The notes beneath the pieces were generated by a model. That model saw only the letters and a program-made list of their open reading frames with translations, was not told the origin of the DNA and ran no database searches. Made by a program: the position numbers and the translations under genes. Shown here piece by piece: positions 37,173 through 48,944 of a stretch of 64,000 bases of DNA (position 1 is the first letter of the stretch; each line of letters starts with the position of its first letter). Source of the stretch: an uncultured Dehalococcoidia bacterium (GTDB lineage Bacteria; Chloroflexota; Dehalococcoidia; Lucifugimonadales; JAAXIE01); contig OX638353.1 in assembly GCA_951813255.1 (NCBI GenBank), forward strand, positions 2,973,501-3,037,500, in the 5' to 3' direction.

Positions 37173-37742
37173 CTAAGCGGCGAACTGAGGGTTGACCTCC
37201 ACGACCCCTTCCGGGGTCGCCTGCATCAGGCACACCAAGTCGTATCCGCGACGCCTCAGTTCGTCGCTGCCGCCTTGACGCCGGTCAACCAGGATTACGA
37301 CCTTGCCGACCTCGCAACCGGCTTCCTCCACCGCCTCTATCGCGTGGAACACGGAGGAGCCGGTTGTGCACACATCATCCACTATGGCGACCTTCTCCCC
37401 CTTGGGTATGTCGCCCTCTATGAGTTGCTCCGTCCCGTGTCCTTTGACCTCGTTTCGCACGATAAAGGAAGTGATAGGGTCGCCCGACATGTGACTGGTC
37501 ATCGATACCGCGGTCACAATGGGTACGGCACTCACCGTAGGTCCTCCCACCCGCTTTATCCCTGATGGACGCAGGATATCCATCAGGGCCTTACCCACCA
37601 AGCACGCACCCTCTGGGTCCAGGGTCAACAGGCGGCCATCCATGTAGTAAGAAGTGCGCAGCCCTGACGACAACGTGAAGTTACCGTATCTCAGTGCCCC
37701 ACGTTCCAAGGCCAACTCCAGCATACGCTCCGCCTCAGTCAC
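37173..37742 (-). CDS. pyrE: Orotate phosphoribosyltransferase
   Basis: A 189-residue PyrE, which makes OMP from orotate and PRPP in pyrimidine synthesis. The PRPP-binding loop is EKVAIVDDVCTTGSSVFHAIEAV. The N-terminal GALRYGNFTLSSGLRTSYYMDGRLL is the orotate-side signature. The length is normal. It overlaps nadD by 8 bases, so the two are translated together. The other pyr genes are not in the window. Confidence 0.93.
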   Translation of the reverse strand: MTEAERMLELALERGALRYGNFTLSSGLRTSYYMDGRLLTLDPEGACLVGKALMDILRPSGIKRVGGPTVSAVPIVTAVSMTSHMSGDPITSFIVRNEVKGHGTEQLIEGDIPKGEKVAIVDDVCTTGSSVFHAIEAVEEAGCEVGKVVILVDRRQGGSDELRRRGYDLVCLMQATPEGVVEVNPQFAA

Positions 37743-38355
37743 TTCTTCCCCCTAGCTCGTCATACATGCCCTGTTGCTCTATGTACCTTTCCACGTCTGC
37801 CGGCACCTGGTCCGATATATTCTCTCCACGAGATACGAGACTTCTGATATCTGATGAGCTCACATCCACCTGCTCCACTGGAACCGATATCGCCCTACTG
37901 GACCCCCCAGGACAGATCTTGTCCAGCTTATCGAATCTCGCGGCGGGACCGCCTGGCCGGGATGCCACTGCCAGAGTCGACATGCGCAGTATTTCAGCCG
38001 GCTCCTTCCACAATTCGAATGATGAGTAGGCGTCAGCTCCCAACACAACGTAGAATTCATTCTCGTCGCCGGAATCGTCTGCCATCTCCCTCAGAGTATC
38101 GACCGTGTACGTGAGGCCTTCCCGGACTACCTCCCTGTCAGTCACGCTGAACCCGTCCCTTCCAGCGACCCCTAACTCCACCATCCGAAGCCTGTGCCGG
38201 GCATCAGATAGGTACTTGCCCTCCTTCATCCATGGGCGTCCAGCAGGCACAAATATCACTTCATCTAAGCGGAGATAGTCCAAGGCCCCTTCTGCGACTG
38301 CCAAGTGTCCTAAGTGAATGGGGTCAAACGTGCCACCGAAGAGGCCGATACGCAC
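37735..38355 (-). CDS. nadD: Nicotinate-nucleotide adenylyltransferase
   Basis: A 206-residue NadD, which forms deamido-NAD from nicotinate mononucleotide and ATP. The nucleotidyltransferase motif GLFGGTFDPIHLGHLAVAEGAL is at the N-terminus and SSSDIRSLVSRGE is the C-terminal ATP-binding (ISSTxIR-like) motif. It begins one base after the obg stop codon region, and its stop overlaps pyrE. The order obg-nadD on the same strand is common in bacteria. Confidence 0.93.
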   Translation of the reverse strand: MRIGLFGGTFDPIHLGHLAVAEGALDYLRLDEVIFVPAGRPWMKEGKYLSDARHRLRMVELGVAGRDGFSVTDREVVREGLTYTVDTLREMADDSGDENEFYVVLGADAYSSFELWKEPAEILRMSTLAVASRPGGPAARFDKLDKICPGGSSRAISVPVEQVDVSSSDIRSLVSRGENISDQVPADVERYIEQQGMYDELGGRSD

Positions 38356-38356
38356 A

Positions 38357-39622
38357 CTACCTCCATTCCAAGTCCGCCCGCCCCACTCGCACCCGGTCCC
38401 CAGGCTGCACCCCTAACTCCTCCATCTTCCTATCCAAACCAGACCTGACCATCTCATTGAACAACTGATCCACTACACGTCGGTCACGAAGGTTGATCAT
38501 CTGAACTATCCTCGACAGCCGGTCTGAGTGCACTCGGATCCCGTCATCAGCCCTCGACACGCTCTCATGTCCTCGTGCCCGGACCACATTCACCATTTCC
38601 GAGTCCTTGGAGTCTACTGACCCATTGTCCCTATCCATTGAAGCCAGCTGCATTTGAGTATCGTTCACTAGCTTTTCCAGCCCCTCCCCGGTGGAAGCCG
38701 ATATCTCATACACAGGACAACCGAGCGACTCCATCTCTCGAATGACTTTCCCGGCAGACTCCCGAGCCTCCGGAATATCTATCTTGTTAATAACTACCAG
38801 TTGCTGCTTCTCCCCCAAAGACTCGCTGTACGATCCCAACTCAGCGTTGATCAAGTCCAGTTGGTGAACTATGTCATCCTCGGTCCCGTCCACAAGGTGC
38901 CAGACTAACCTCACACGCTCAGCATGCTGCAGGAAGCGATGTCCCAGACCTACCCCAAGGTGAGCCCCCTCAACAAGACCTGGGATCTCCATAACCACGA
39001 ACGTTTGACCATGCGTCTCACAGACCCCCAAAACCGGCTCCAATGTAGTGAATGGGTAACTAGCTACCTTCGGCTTAGCCGCAGAACAAACGGACAGAAG
39101 AGTCGACTTCCCTGCGTTAGGGGCCCCAACAATACCAACATCTGCCACCAGCTTGAGCTCAAGCTCAATAGACACATGCTCTCCTGATTGCCCTACCTCT
39201 GCAAGAAGTGGTTCCCGGTTCACGGAACTGGAGAAGGACGCGTTACCCCTGCCCCCCCTCCCTGAGGATGCCAAAAGCACCCTTGGGACCTCCGCCAAGT
39301 CCCCAATGAACTCTCGCTCATCATCGTGGACCCTTCTCCATGCCACAGTCCCCACCGGTGCCTTGATAACAAGCGGGTCTCCATTCGACCCGCGCTTGTT
39401 TTTGCCTGACCCGTGACCACCCCGCTCACCCCGCCATACACGGGCATAACTCAAGTGAAGCAAAGTATTCAGAGAGTCATCAGCTTCAAGCCACACGCTT
39501 CCACCATCACCCCCGGTGCCACCATCCGGGCCCCCTCGAGGTACAAACTTCTCCCGGCGGAAGCTGATACAACCATTCCCACCGCTTCCGGCTACTGTAG
39601 TAATTTGAACTCTATCAATCAA
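38357..39622 (-). CDS. obg: GTPase Obg
   Basis: A 421-residue Obg, a ribosome-associated GTPase needed for 50S maturation and stress response. The glycine-rich N-terminal domain (KFVPRGGPDGGTGGDGG), the G domain (G1 GAPNAGKSTLL, G4 NKID) and a C-terminal OCT domain (GVQPGDRVRVGRADLEW at the end) are all present. The G3 motif reads EIPGLVEGA where most relatives have DIPGLIEGA, so the Mg-contact aspartate is glutamate; the codon is GAG. It lies two bases before nadD on the same strand. Confidence 0.93.
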   Translation of the reverse strand: MIDRVQITTVAGSGGNGCISFRREKFVPRGGPDGGTGGDGGSVWLEADDSLNTLLHLSYARVWRGERGGHGSGKNKRGSNGDPLVIKAPVGTVAWRRVHDDEREFIGDLAEVPRVLLASSGRGGRGNASFSSSVNREPLLAEVGQSGEHVSIELELKLVADVGIVGAPNAGKSTLLSVCSAAKPKVASYPFTTLEPVLGVCETHGQTFVVMEIPGLVEGAHLGVGLGHRFLQHAERVRLVWHLVDGTEDDIVHQLDLINAELGSYSESLGEKQQLVVINKIDIPEARESAGKVIREMESLGCPVYEISASTGEGLEKLVNDTQMQLASMDRDNGSVDSKDSEMVNVVRARGHESVSRADDGIRVHSDRLSRIVQMINLRDRRVVDQLFNEMVRSGLDRKMEELGVQPGDRVRVGRADLEWR

Positions 39623-39788
39623 ACTGTTTGGTTAGCAATATCAGTAATATACCGTTGGTTTGTGGATTGTAGTACAGTTTGAACTTGTTGATTCGAGTTG
39701 GAAGTAGTGGGGAGCGGTTGCATTATAGCATCGTGGGCAAAGGAGCTCGTGCAGTAAAGGCCTAGGAGTTCCACACTTATAGCTTGGA

Positions 39789-39816
39789 AATCAACGTGGT
39801 GTTGTCTACGTTGATT
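39789..39816 (-). terminator. Hairpin just after the dnaA stop
   Basis: AATCAACGT (39789-39797) and ACGTTGATT (39808-39816) form a perfect nine-base-pair stem with a ten-base loop, one base past the dnaA stop. No U-run follows, so it may be a regulatory or attenuating hairpin instead of a strong terminator. Confidence 0.4.
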
Positions 39817-39817
39817 A

Positions 39818-41158
39818 CTAAGGCAACAGGCCGTGGATTGCTGTGATGTCTGCTTGCAGGACTGGGTCCATTGGAAGCGTGTCAGTGATACGTTTCAGAG
39901 CTACACTCACAGTGGAATGGTCCCGGCCCAATGCCTTGGATATCTCAGTTACACCCATTCGCAGGTCAGCTGCCATTATCTGCATAGCGGCTTGGCGTGC
40001 TGCTAGGAGCTTCTGGCTACGTCTCCGGCCTATGAGGTCGTTTATGGTGACGCCATAGTAGTCGACCACTGATGATATGACTTGGTCATGAGTGACACGC
40101 GTGGCTTCTTGGGTCGGGAGAGTGGACCGTGTTACCTCCATGGCTTCGGCAGCTATTACTGGCGTGATGGTTCCGTCCCTGAGAGTTGCGAGTGCTACTG
40201 CGCGAATGAAGGCGCCCTCCAACTCCCGTATGTTGCCAACATCAATACTGGAGAGGGACTGAAGAGCGTCTTCACTAGCTTGGACTCCGATGGCCCTGCA
40301 TCTAGCCTGTAGGATTGAGAGCCTGGTATGTATATCAGGCACTTGAAGGTACGCGACTAGACCGCTTTCCAACCGGGACCGTAGCCTAGGGTCTAGGAAA
40401 GAGAGTCTTTGTGGTGGTTCCTCAGAGGCTATCACTAGCTGTCTGCGGGATGTGTGTAGATCATTGACCGTGTGGAAGAAACCCTCGAGTGTCTGCTCTT
40501 TGCCTTCAAGGAACTGGATATCGTCCACAAGAAGCACATCCACGGAGCGATACCGTGTCCGAAAGTCGTCTGTGGTCTTGGATCGTATCCCTTGGATGAA
40601 TTCGTTGGTAAAACCTTCCGATGTGATATACCTTACGGAATACCCCTTCAGATGGGAGGCGTAGGCAATGGCATGCATGAGGTGAGTTTTGCCAAGGCCC
40701 GGGGGAGCATATATGAATAGGGGATTGTACATCGTGCCCGGAGACTCAGAGACGGCTTGAGCGGCGCTTACAGCTAGTTTATTAGACTCACTTACAACAA
40801 ACGTGGCGAATGTATACTGGTTGTTGAGGCTCGGAGGGACCGGCGTGTCAGCAGCCAGAGGCATATCCAATGCGCTTACTGGAACCTCGTCGATAGCAGA
40901 GACGTAGAATCGCACGTCCAGCATTTGTCCAGCTACACTCTGAACTGACTTCAACACGGTCTGGTACATGCGCTTCTCGATGGACTCCACTACGAAGGAA
41001 TTGGGCGCTTCCACCAGAAGGACAGACCCGTCAAGGGACATGCCTCGTGTACCAGCCAGCCATGTATCGAACACAGGACGGCTCACCTGCAATTCAAGCT
41101 GACCGAGGACTGCTTGCCAAATGTGTGATGGGGTTAAGTGAGGGGATGGGTCTGACAC
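39818..41158 (-). CDS. dnaA: Chromosomal replication initiator DnaA
   Basis: A 446-residue DnaA. The AAA+ domain has Walker A PPGLGKTHLMHAIA and Walker B DVLLVDDIQFL, with ITSEGFTNEFI and the initiator-specific region between. The C-terminal DNA-binding domain ends in GRDHSTVSVALKRI, the DnaA-box-binding signature. Domain I (SHIWQAVLGQLELQVSRPVFDTWL) is intact. No dnaN gene follows; obg lies downstream on the same strand. The long divergent gap upstream is a candidate replication origin. Confidence 0.95.
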   Translation of the reverse strand: MSDPSPHLTPSHIWQAVLGQLELQVSRPVFDTWLAGTRGMSLDGSVLLVEAPNSFVVESIEKRMYQTVLKSVQSVAGQMLDVRFYVSAIDEVPVSALDMPLAADTPVPPSLNNQYTFATFVVSESNKLAVSAAQAVSESPGTMYNPLFIYAPPGLGKTHLMHAIAYASHLKGYSVRYITSEGFTNEFIQGIRSKTTDDFRTRYRSVDVLLVDDIQFLEGKEQTLEGFFHTVNDLHTSRRQLVIASEEPPQRLSFLDPRLRSRLESGLVAYLQVPDIHTRLSILQARCRAIGVQASEDALQSLSSIDVGNIRELEGAFIRAVALATLRDGTITPVIAAEAMEVTRSTLPTQEATRVTHDQVISSVVDYYGVTINDLIGRRRSQKLLAARQAAMQIMAADLRMGVTEISKALGRDHSTVSVALKRITDTLPMDPVLQADITAIHGLLP

Positions 41159-41513
41159 AACCTTGAGACCGTATCAGCGGTTGGCGGGGGGTTCAAGGTG
41201 TGGTGGCGCGATTTGGTCACGTGTGGCAAAATTGGTTGCGATTATAGTCAATCGCATAGAACATTCGTGATGGGTTAGAACATGATGTCAGATATGTGTG
41301 AACGATTACGTAATATATAGTGGCGTCTACGATGCATTTAGTATCGTCTCTCCTAGGCGACATAACCGATAACGCACCATATTCACATAGTAGGTGTTGC
41401 GAGGTGCGCAATCACAACTTGCTTGCTGAAAAACGGCGTGGAATACGCTCAGGCTACATAGGGACAGACGAATATCATATGGGGTGCTGTATGCACTCGG
41501 GGGTACGCCTTTC
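41159..41513. other. AT-rich divergent gap between dnaA and fmt
   Basis: 355 bases with no gene. By eye it is the most AT-rich stretch of the window around 41240-41325. It has a perfect palindrome ATTACGTAAT (41305-41314), one near DnaA box ATATTCACA (41379-41387, one mismatch from TTATnCACA), and weaker matches near 41216-41226 and 41297-41303. It carries the divergent dnaA and fmt promoters and may include oriC. Confidence 0.4.
41241..41246 (-). promoter_or_regulatory. -10 element for dnaA
   Basis: On the minus strand this reads TATAAT, a consensus -10, about 80 bases upstream of the dnaA start codon. No clear -35 is correctly spaced. Confidence 0.35.
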
Positions 41514-42455
41514 GTGAAGATTGTGTTTATGGGAGCGCCGGAATACGTTATAACTCCCCTAGAGTATCTCCTAGGTGCTGAGTATGCGGACGTTGTCGGA
41601 GTCTATACTCAGCCTGACAGACCTTTTGGAAGGGGTGGTGCTCTCACACCTCCACCAGTGGGCCAATACTGCAGGGAGCGTGGCATACCGCTGTTCCAGC
41701 CGGCCAGCCTGCGGAATTCCGCAGCTCACGAAGAACTCGCTACACTGGAACCTGATGTGGTTGTGGTGGCGGCCTACGGCAGGATCCTGCCAAACGAGGT
41801 CCTGACGATCCCACGCCTTGGCTGCTTGAATATTCATCCTTCCCTACTGCCCAGACACCGTGGGCCATCGCCAGTCGTCACCGCCCTCATGGAAGGAGAC
41901 CACACTACCGGGGTCACTCTGATGGTGGTGGACGAGGGAATGGATAGCGGGCCTATAGTGGCGCAGCAAACCACTGAAGTTCTTCCTGATGAGACTGCAT
42001 GCAACCTCACGGACCGTCTGTTTCGGGCTGGAGGAGAGCTGATGGTGTCTATACTCCCGCGCTGGGTGGATGGGAATCTTAGTCCTGTCGGCCAAGACGA
42101 ATCACTAGCGACTTTCACTCGTAAGATCACCAAACAGGATGGTGAGGTTGACTGGGCTCTCCCTGCTCTGCAGCTAAAGCGAAAAGCGCAAGCTTTCGAC
42201 CCTTGGCCAGGGCTTTACACGTATTGGAATGGCAAGGTGCTCAAGTTGACCAAGGTGCGCTTGGTAACCAATGACGTGAACTACTCCGAGCAACCTGGAG
42301 CCGTCGTTCACTCTTTCGACAACTCTGTGGCGGTTGTCACAGGCAGCGGGCTGTTGGGGTTAGACGAGTTGCAACTGGAAGGACGGCGTCCGATAGTTGC
42401 TGCCGAGTTCGTCAGGGGGCAGCGGGACTTGGTGGGGTCGGTTCTACCGAGCTAA
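41514..42455 (+). CDS. fmt: Methionyl-tRNA formyltransferase
   Basis: A 313-residue Fmt, which formylates initiator Met-tRNA using 10-formyltetrahydrofolate. IVFMGAPEYVITPLEYLL is the N-terminus; LNIHPSLLPRHRGPSP and GVTLMVVDEGMDSGPIV are the catalytic-domain motifs, with the SLLPxxRG block conserved. The C-terminal OB-like domain follows from residue about 205. GTG at 41514 is preferred because family homology begins directly there; an upstream GTG at 41484 adds ten residues. No def gene is adjacent. Confidence 0.92.
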   Translation: MKIVFMGAPEYVITPLEYLLGAEYADVVGVYTQPDRPFGRGGALTPPPVGQYCRERGIPLFQPASLRNSAAHEELATLEPDVVVVAAYGRILPNEVLTIPRLGCLNIHPSLLPRHRGPSPVVTALMEGDHTTGVTLMVVDEGMDSGPIVAQQTTEVLPDETACNLTDRLFRAGGELMVSILPRWVDGNLSPVGQDESLATFTRKITKQDGEVDWALPALQLKRKAQAFDPWPGLYTYWNGKVLKLTKVRLVTNDVNYSEQPGAVVHSFDNSVAVVTGSGLLGLDELQLEGRRPIVAAEFVRGQRDLVGSVLPS

Positions 42456-42470
42456 CCCATCCCCAGGTAG

Positions 42471-43196
42471 CTAATGTCCAAACTCCAGTCGACGTATCAA
42501 TGACTCAGGGTGTCCCGCGAGCTCCATCTTCCGCTGAGTCTTGGATATGTCGTAGACCACACGGCGCCTCTCTATAGTGCCCTCTTCGGTATCGTAAATT
42601 GCATAGCTGGAACGGGAGTCGCCGTCCCTTGGCTGCCCCACACCGCCGGGATTTACTACCCATCGTTCCTCCCCCAGCCGCATCGGCTCCCGCTCGGGGA
42701 ACTCAGTGAATCTGGGGGCGCTCCCCATCTGTTCCCGGCATATGAATGGCAGGTGCGAGTGGCCCACCAAGCAGTAGCTGGTGTTCAGCAGCGCCAGAGA
42801 TGCTGCGGCTGCCTCTACTGAGACCAGATACTCCCACAGCGCTGCCCGCAGGCTGCCGTGCACCAAAGTGAACGGTCCCTCCTCCCGGGTCAGGGGGAGT
42901 TCGCGCAGGAATGCCAACTGCTCGCTACCTAGCTGTTGCGCGGTCCACCGTGCTGCCCATGCAGCGGCATGGTTGAATTCTTCCACACTCAGAACCCCCG
43001 CCACTGCTGCGTCGTGATTGCCGGATACACATCGGAAATCGTGCGATCGCAGCACCTCTAAGGCTTTCACGGGGTCTGGTCCGTAGCCCACCACATCTCC
43101 CATGCACCAGATCTGGTCGAAGGACCCACAATCGGCGAAGATTGCTTCAAGGGCTTCCAGATTGGAGTGTATGTCGGCCAGCAGGAGGGTTTTCAA
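42471..43196 (-). CDS. Metallophosphoesterase
   Basis: A 241-residue calcineurin-like phosphoesterase. All metal motifs are present: LADIHSNLEAL (DxH), MGDVVGYGPDP (GD), SGNHDAAV (GNHD), LVHGSL, and VGHSHLPF (GHxH). It is closest to the YfcE/diadenosine tetraphosphatase-like group, whose members hydrolyse phosphodiesters or nucleotides with Mn. It converges on fmt, 15 bases apart, and follows the PolX-linked gene on the same strand. The substrate is unknown. Confidence 0.85.
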   Translation of the reverse strand: MKTLLLADIHSNLEALEAIFADCGSFDQIWCMGDVVGYGPDPVKALEVLRSHDFRCVSGNHDAAVAGVLSVEEFNHAAAWAARWTAQQLGSEQLAFLRELPLTREEGPFTLVHGSLRAALWEYLVSVEAAAASLALLNTSYCLVGHSHLPFICREQMGSAPRFTEFPEREPMRLGEERWVVNPGGVGQPRDGDSRSSYAIYDTEEGTIERRRVVYDISKTQRKMELAGHPESLIRRLEFGH

Positions 43197-43211
43197 GCTG
43201 TGGTCCTTTCC

Positions 43212-43937
43212 TTACCCTCGGATGAGGTGAAGGCAGTCCAGCGCCTTGCGCGTGTCGCTGGCTACACGGGCGGGATCCCACGAACCCACGCGCCGTTTGA
43301 AGAGCCAATAGGTGAACTCCTTTTTCTCAGTAAGGGATATGGAGTCCCCTTCAGGATAGCCCTTCTCTTGGCGGAAGGTGCGTAGCAGGTTAGTCGCCTT
43401 GTCGTTGTAGAGGCGCGTCCAAGCGATGTCTTCCGTGTGGGGTTCCTGGGTATTGCCACGTCCCCGGGAGCGGTTCTCCTTCTGCACTTCCTGCTCCACG
43501 GCTAATTGCAGGGCCTCTTCCACTACCACGCCGTACCAGTAGTTGGTATATGCGTGGAACTTGGTTAAGCCCAGCAACTTCTCCATCTCCCCGTCAGCCG
43601 GGTCTTGAGGGAGTCGTCCGTGGAAGAGCAGGTCTTCCTGATCACCCACTGGCACCAAGTCTTCAATCTCTGAGCACAGGCGCTCGGCTAGGAGAAGCCA
43701 GTCGAAAGCCTCCTCACACAGCAGGTAGACGTAGATGCGCCCATCGCGCTCCTCCGTCGCTTGGGACCACATGCCAGCCGCCTCCAGCAGGGCGATACCC
43801 CAGTCCTTGCCATTGGCCACCTGCTCCCGTAGGTGACGTATGGCCTCGATTGATTCTGCATTGAGGCCACTCCCACTCTGAAGGTCGTGCAGAAGGGCGC
43901 CCTCGGCCGGTCTGTCCGTTTGGGAGGCTGCGGTCAT
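43212..43937 (-). CDS. Conserved hypothetical protein coupled to polX
   Basis: A 241-residue, mostly helical protein I do not recognise. It is rich in acidic and aromatic residues (WGIALLEAAGMWSQATEERDGRIYVYLL, EEAFDWLLLAERLCSEIEDL) and ends with a basic region (FTYWLFKRRVGSWDPARVASDTRKALD). The start at 43937 shares its A with the polX stop (TGATG), which strongly suggests translational coupling; an upstream ATG at 44042 would lie inside polX. No signal peptide or membrane segment is seen. It could be a polX accessory protein, or just share an operon. Confidence 0.6.
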   Translation of the reverse strand: MTAASQTDRPAEGALLHDLQSGSGLNAESIEAIRHLREQVANGKDWGIALLEAAGMWSQATEERDGRIYVYLLCEEAFDWLLLAERLCSEIEDLVPVGDQEDLLFHGRLPQDPADGEMEKLLGLTKFHAYTNYWYGVVVEEALQLAVEQEVQKENRSRGRGNTQEPHTEDIAWTRLYNDKATNLLRTFRQEKGYPEGDSISLTEKKEFTYWLFKRRVGSWDPARVASDTRKALDCLHLIRG

Positions 43938-45694
43938 CAGCCTAGTCCGGCAAACACCCGCAGTCGTTGCGGCTTCGGGGTGGATAGAAAGGCTTGAAAC
44001 CGTTCCAAGGGCATGGTGTTGAGGACATGGTGCGGTTCGCACCAGCCTCTCCGGGCGATGGCCACGCCGAACCGCATCGCCTCCGGCTCTTCTGTGGCAT
44101 GGGAGTCAGTATTGATGATCAAGGGCACGCCCAGCTCCCGGGCCCGTGTGATGTGGGTGTCCTTTAGGTCGAGCCGCCATGGTGAGGCGTTCACCTCCAT
44201 GGCAGTCCCAGTGTCGGCAGCAGCCTGCAACAGGGCCTCCATGTCAGCTTCCACAGCATCGCGGGTTCCCAGCAGGCGGCCCGTAGGGTGTCCTATGGCC
44301 GTGACGTGAGGATTGTGCATGGCGTTGATGATCCGGGCCGTCATCTTCTCGCTGCTCTGACCCAGACCTGAATGGACCGACGCGATGACCACGTCCAACT
44401 CGGCCAGCATGTCGTCGGGGTAGTCCAAGCTGCCATCAGCCCTGATGTCTACCTCAGAGCCGTGGAATAGCTTCATGGGACAGCCCTGTTGCACAGTATC
44501 GAGAACTGTGCGCTGCTGTCGCAGCCTCTCTATGCTCAATCCGTTGGCAACGCCAAGTCCAGCGGAGTGGTCAGTCAGGGCCATGTACTGGTATCCCTTG
44601 GCAGCAAGGGTACCCACCATATCCTCAATGGAGTCACGCCCGTCACTCCAGTTACTGTGCACATGCAGGTCGCCCCGGATGTCTGACAGTTCAAGGAGGT
44701 ATGGCATATCGCCTCGGGAGGCAATATCCAGCTCCCACATCCCCTCCCGCACCTCAGGAGGTATCAGAGGCAGGTCGAGACGTCCGTAGAAGGAGGTCTC
44801 GTCGGCGAACTTCTCCAAAGTGCCCGTCTCCAAGACGGTAATGCCATACTCGTTAAGGGAAAGCCCACGCTGCACCGCGTACTCGCGCAGTCGTACATTG
44901 TGCTGCTGGGAGCCGGTGAAGTACTGGATCAGGGCCCCGTAGGAGTCGTCGTCCACGATGCGCAGGTCGACCTGTATGCCCGGGTGCACCACCACGCTGG
45001 TTTTCTTCGGTCCCTTCACCAGCACCTGCTGCACCGATGGCAATGATGCGAGGGCGTCGATGATCGGCTGGGCGTCGTGAGCGGTGCCCATGATGTCGAT
45101 GTCGCCTATGGTCTCCTGCCAGCGCCGCAGGCTCCCGGCGTATTCCATCTCACGGACGTCGGGGCAGGCCTCCCGCAGCGACGCGATGATTGATTCGGCG
45201 ATGGGTAGGGCCTGTCCAATGGGAGTGCGTCCGTCCTTGCTCCGCAGCGAGCGGATATGTCGCAGGATGTTCTCCGCTGTCTTCTCACCCATCCGTGGCA
45301 GGGCGGACAACCTACCCGCCAGTATGGCGCTCTCCATCTCCTCCACGGTGCTGGCGCCCAGTTCGGTTGCCACCAGCATGGCCGTTTTGGGGCCTATGCC
45401 CGGCACATTCATCAGCGTGAGGACACCGGGAGGCAGCTCGGAAGCGAGCTTCTCGTACGTCTCCATCTTCCCGGTAGTGACCAGCTCTTTTATCTTGGAA
45501 CTGATGGCAGAGCCAACGCCGGGAATGGTCTTGAGGTCGACCTCGTCGCTGACCGCCTTTTCCAGTGAAAGCGAGAGCTGTTCGATAGTGCGGGCGGCCC
45601 TCTGGTAGGCGCGCACCTTGAACACCACATCCCCCTTCATCTCGGAGAGGATGGCCAGCTCCTCGAAGACTTGTGCTATTTCGCTGTTGTCCAT
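43937..45694 (-). CDS. polX: DNA polymerase X family protein with PHP domain
   Basis: A 585-residue bacterial/archaeal PolX. Helix-hairpin-helix motifs (TIPGVGSAISSKI and NVPGIGPKTAMLV) bind DNA, and the X-family nucleotidyltransferase core has GDIDIMGTAHD with the catalytic aspartates and VDLRIVDDDSYGALIQYFTGS. The C-terminal PHP domain begins DLHVHSNWSDGRDSIEDM and includes TDHSAGLG and the segment EVNASPWRLDLKD, and likely has 3-prime exonuclease or AP-site activity in base excision repair. It overlaps the hypothetical gene by one base. Confidence 0.92.
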   Translation of the reverse strand: MDNSEIAQVFEELAILSEMKGDVVFKVRAYQRAARTIEQLSLSLEKAVSDEVDLKTIPGVGSAISSKIKELVTTGKMETYEKLASELPPGVLTLMNVPGIGPKTAMLVATELGASTVEEMESAILAGRLSALPRMGEKTAENILRHIRSLRSKDGRTPIGQALPIAESIIASLREACPDVREMEYAGSLRRWQETIGDIDIMGTAHDAQPIIDALASLPSVQQVLVKGPKKTSVVVHPGIQVDLRIVDDDSYGALIQYFTGSQQHNVRLREYAVQRGLSLNEYGITVLETGTLEKFADETSFYGRLDLPLIPPEVREGMWELDIASRGDMPYLLELSDIRGDLHVHSNWSDGRDSIEDMVGTLAAKGYQYMALTDHSAGLGVANGLSIERLRQQRTVLDTVQQGCPMKLFHGSEVDIRADGSLDYPDDMLAELDVVIASVHSGLGQSSEKMTARIINAMHNPHVTAIGHPTGRLLGTRDAVEADMEALLQAAADTGTAMEVNASPWRLDLKDTHITRARELGVPLIINTDSHATEEPEAMRFGVAIARRGWCEPHHVLNTMPLERFQAFLSTPKPQRLRVFAGLG

Positions 45695-46126
45695 CAGTTC
45701 TTAGACCGCAGTCCTTTGAACGGTATCTACTGTACTTGGTTTGAATTGCGCATTGGAGTGCAAATGGGGTGTACGCTCGTAGCTGGAGGACAATCGCGGT
45801 GTGGAAGGGGCGTAGCTGAATTTTGCAGTTTGACCGTATCTGCGGTGAAAGCATTTGTAGCTATTTCGACTGCAATTTCTGCAATTTTCATGCTCGAGGC
45901 ATGGGAGCATCGTGTTTGTGATGGATAGACGGCGCCACAGGAGACACTACCTTTTACGCTGACCATAAAGGTGAGAGCGGGGCGATCAGTGCCGGCTAAT
46001 GAATATGGGCCCATGTTCACATGATAGCGACGACAGGATGGGGCGTCGATAGGGGAATGTCAGGGGTCGGAGGTCGGGGGGGGAAGCGCGTTGGGAGCCT
46101 TGCCCGGCCAATCAGGAATCCCGGAG
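45695..46126. other. Non-coding gap between polX and secA
   Basis: 432 bases with no credible gene. Around 45828-45885 it repeats the word TGCA(A/G)TTT several times. A near-perfect 18-base palindrome GAATATGGGCCCATGTTC lies at 46001-46018, and an ATGCTC/GAGCAT hairpin near 45888-45908. Both could be operators for polX transcription. Confidence 0.45.
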
Positions 46127-48772
<2,646 letters not shown>

Positions 48773-48944
48773 TGCGATGCTCGCTCTGTCTAAGTGTTCC
48801 TCTTTCGAGGAGCCCCATACTATATTTGAATTAGTAGTGGAAACCGGTTCCACTTACAGACGCTTCGTCCGAGGCCAATGTTCCAAGCCAGTCACCTGCC
48901 TACCACCTCTTGGTGGAGGCGTTCCGGTCGGTGCCAAGTCCTTA

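Noticed and set aside
48903..48916. Small CCACC/GGTGG hairpin after prs
   Set aside because: The stem is only five base pairs and no T-run follows, too weak to call a terminator.
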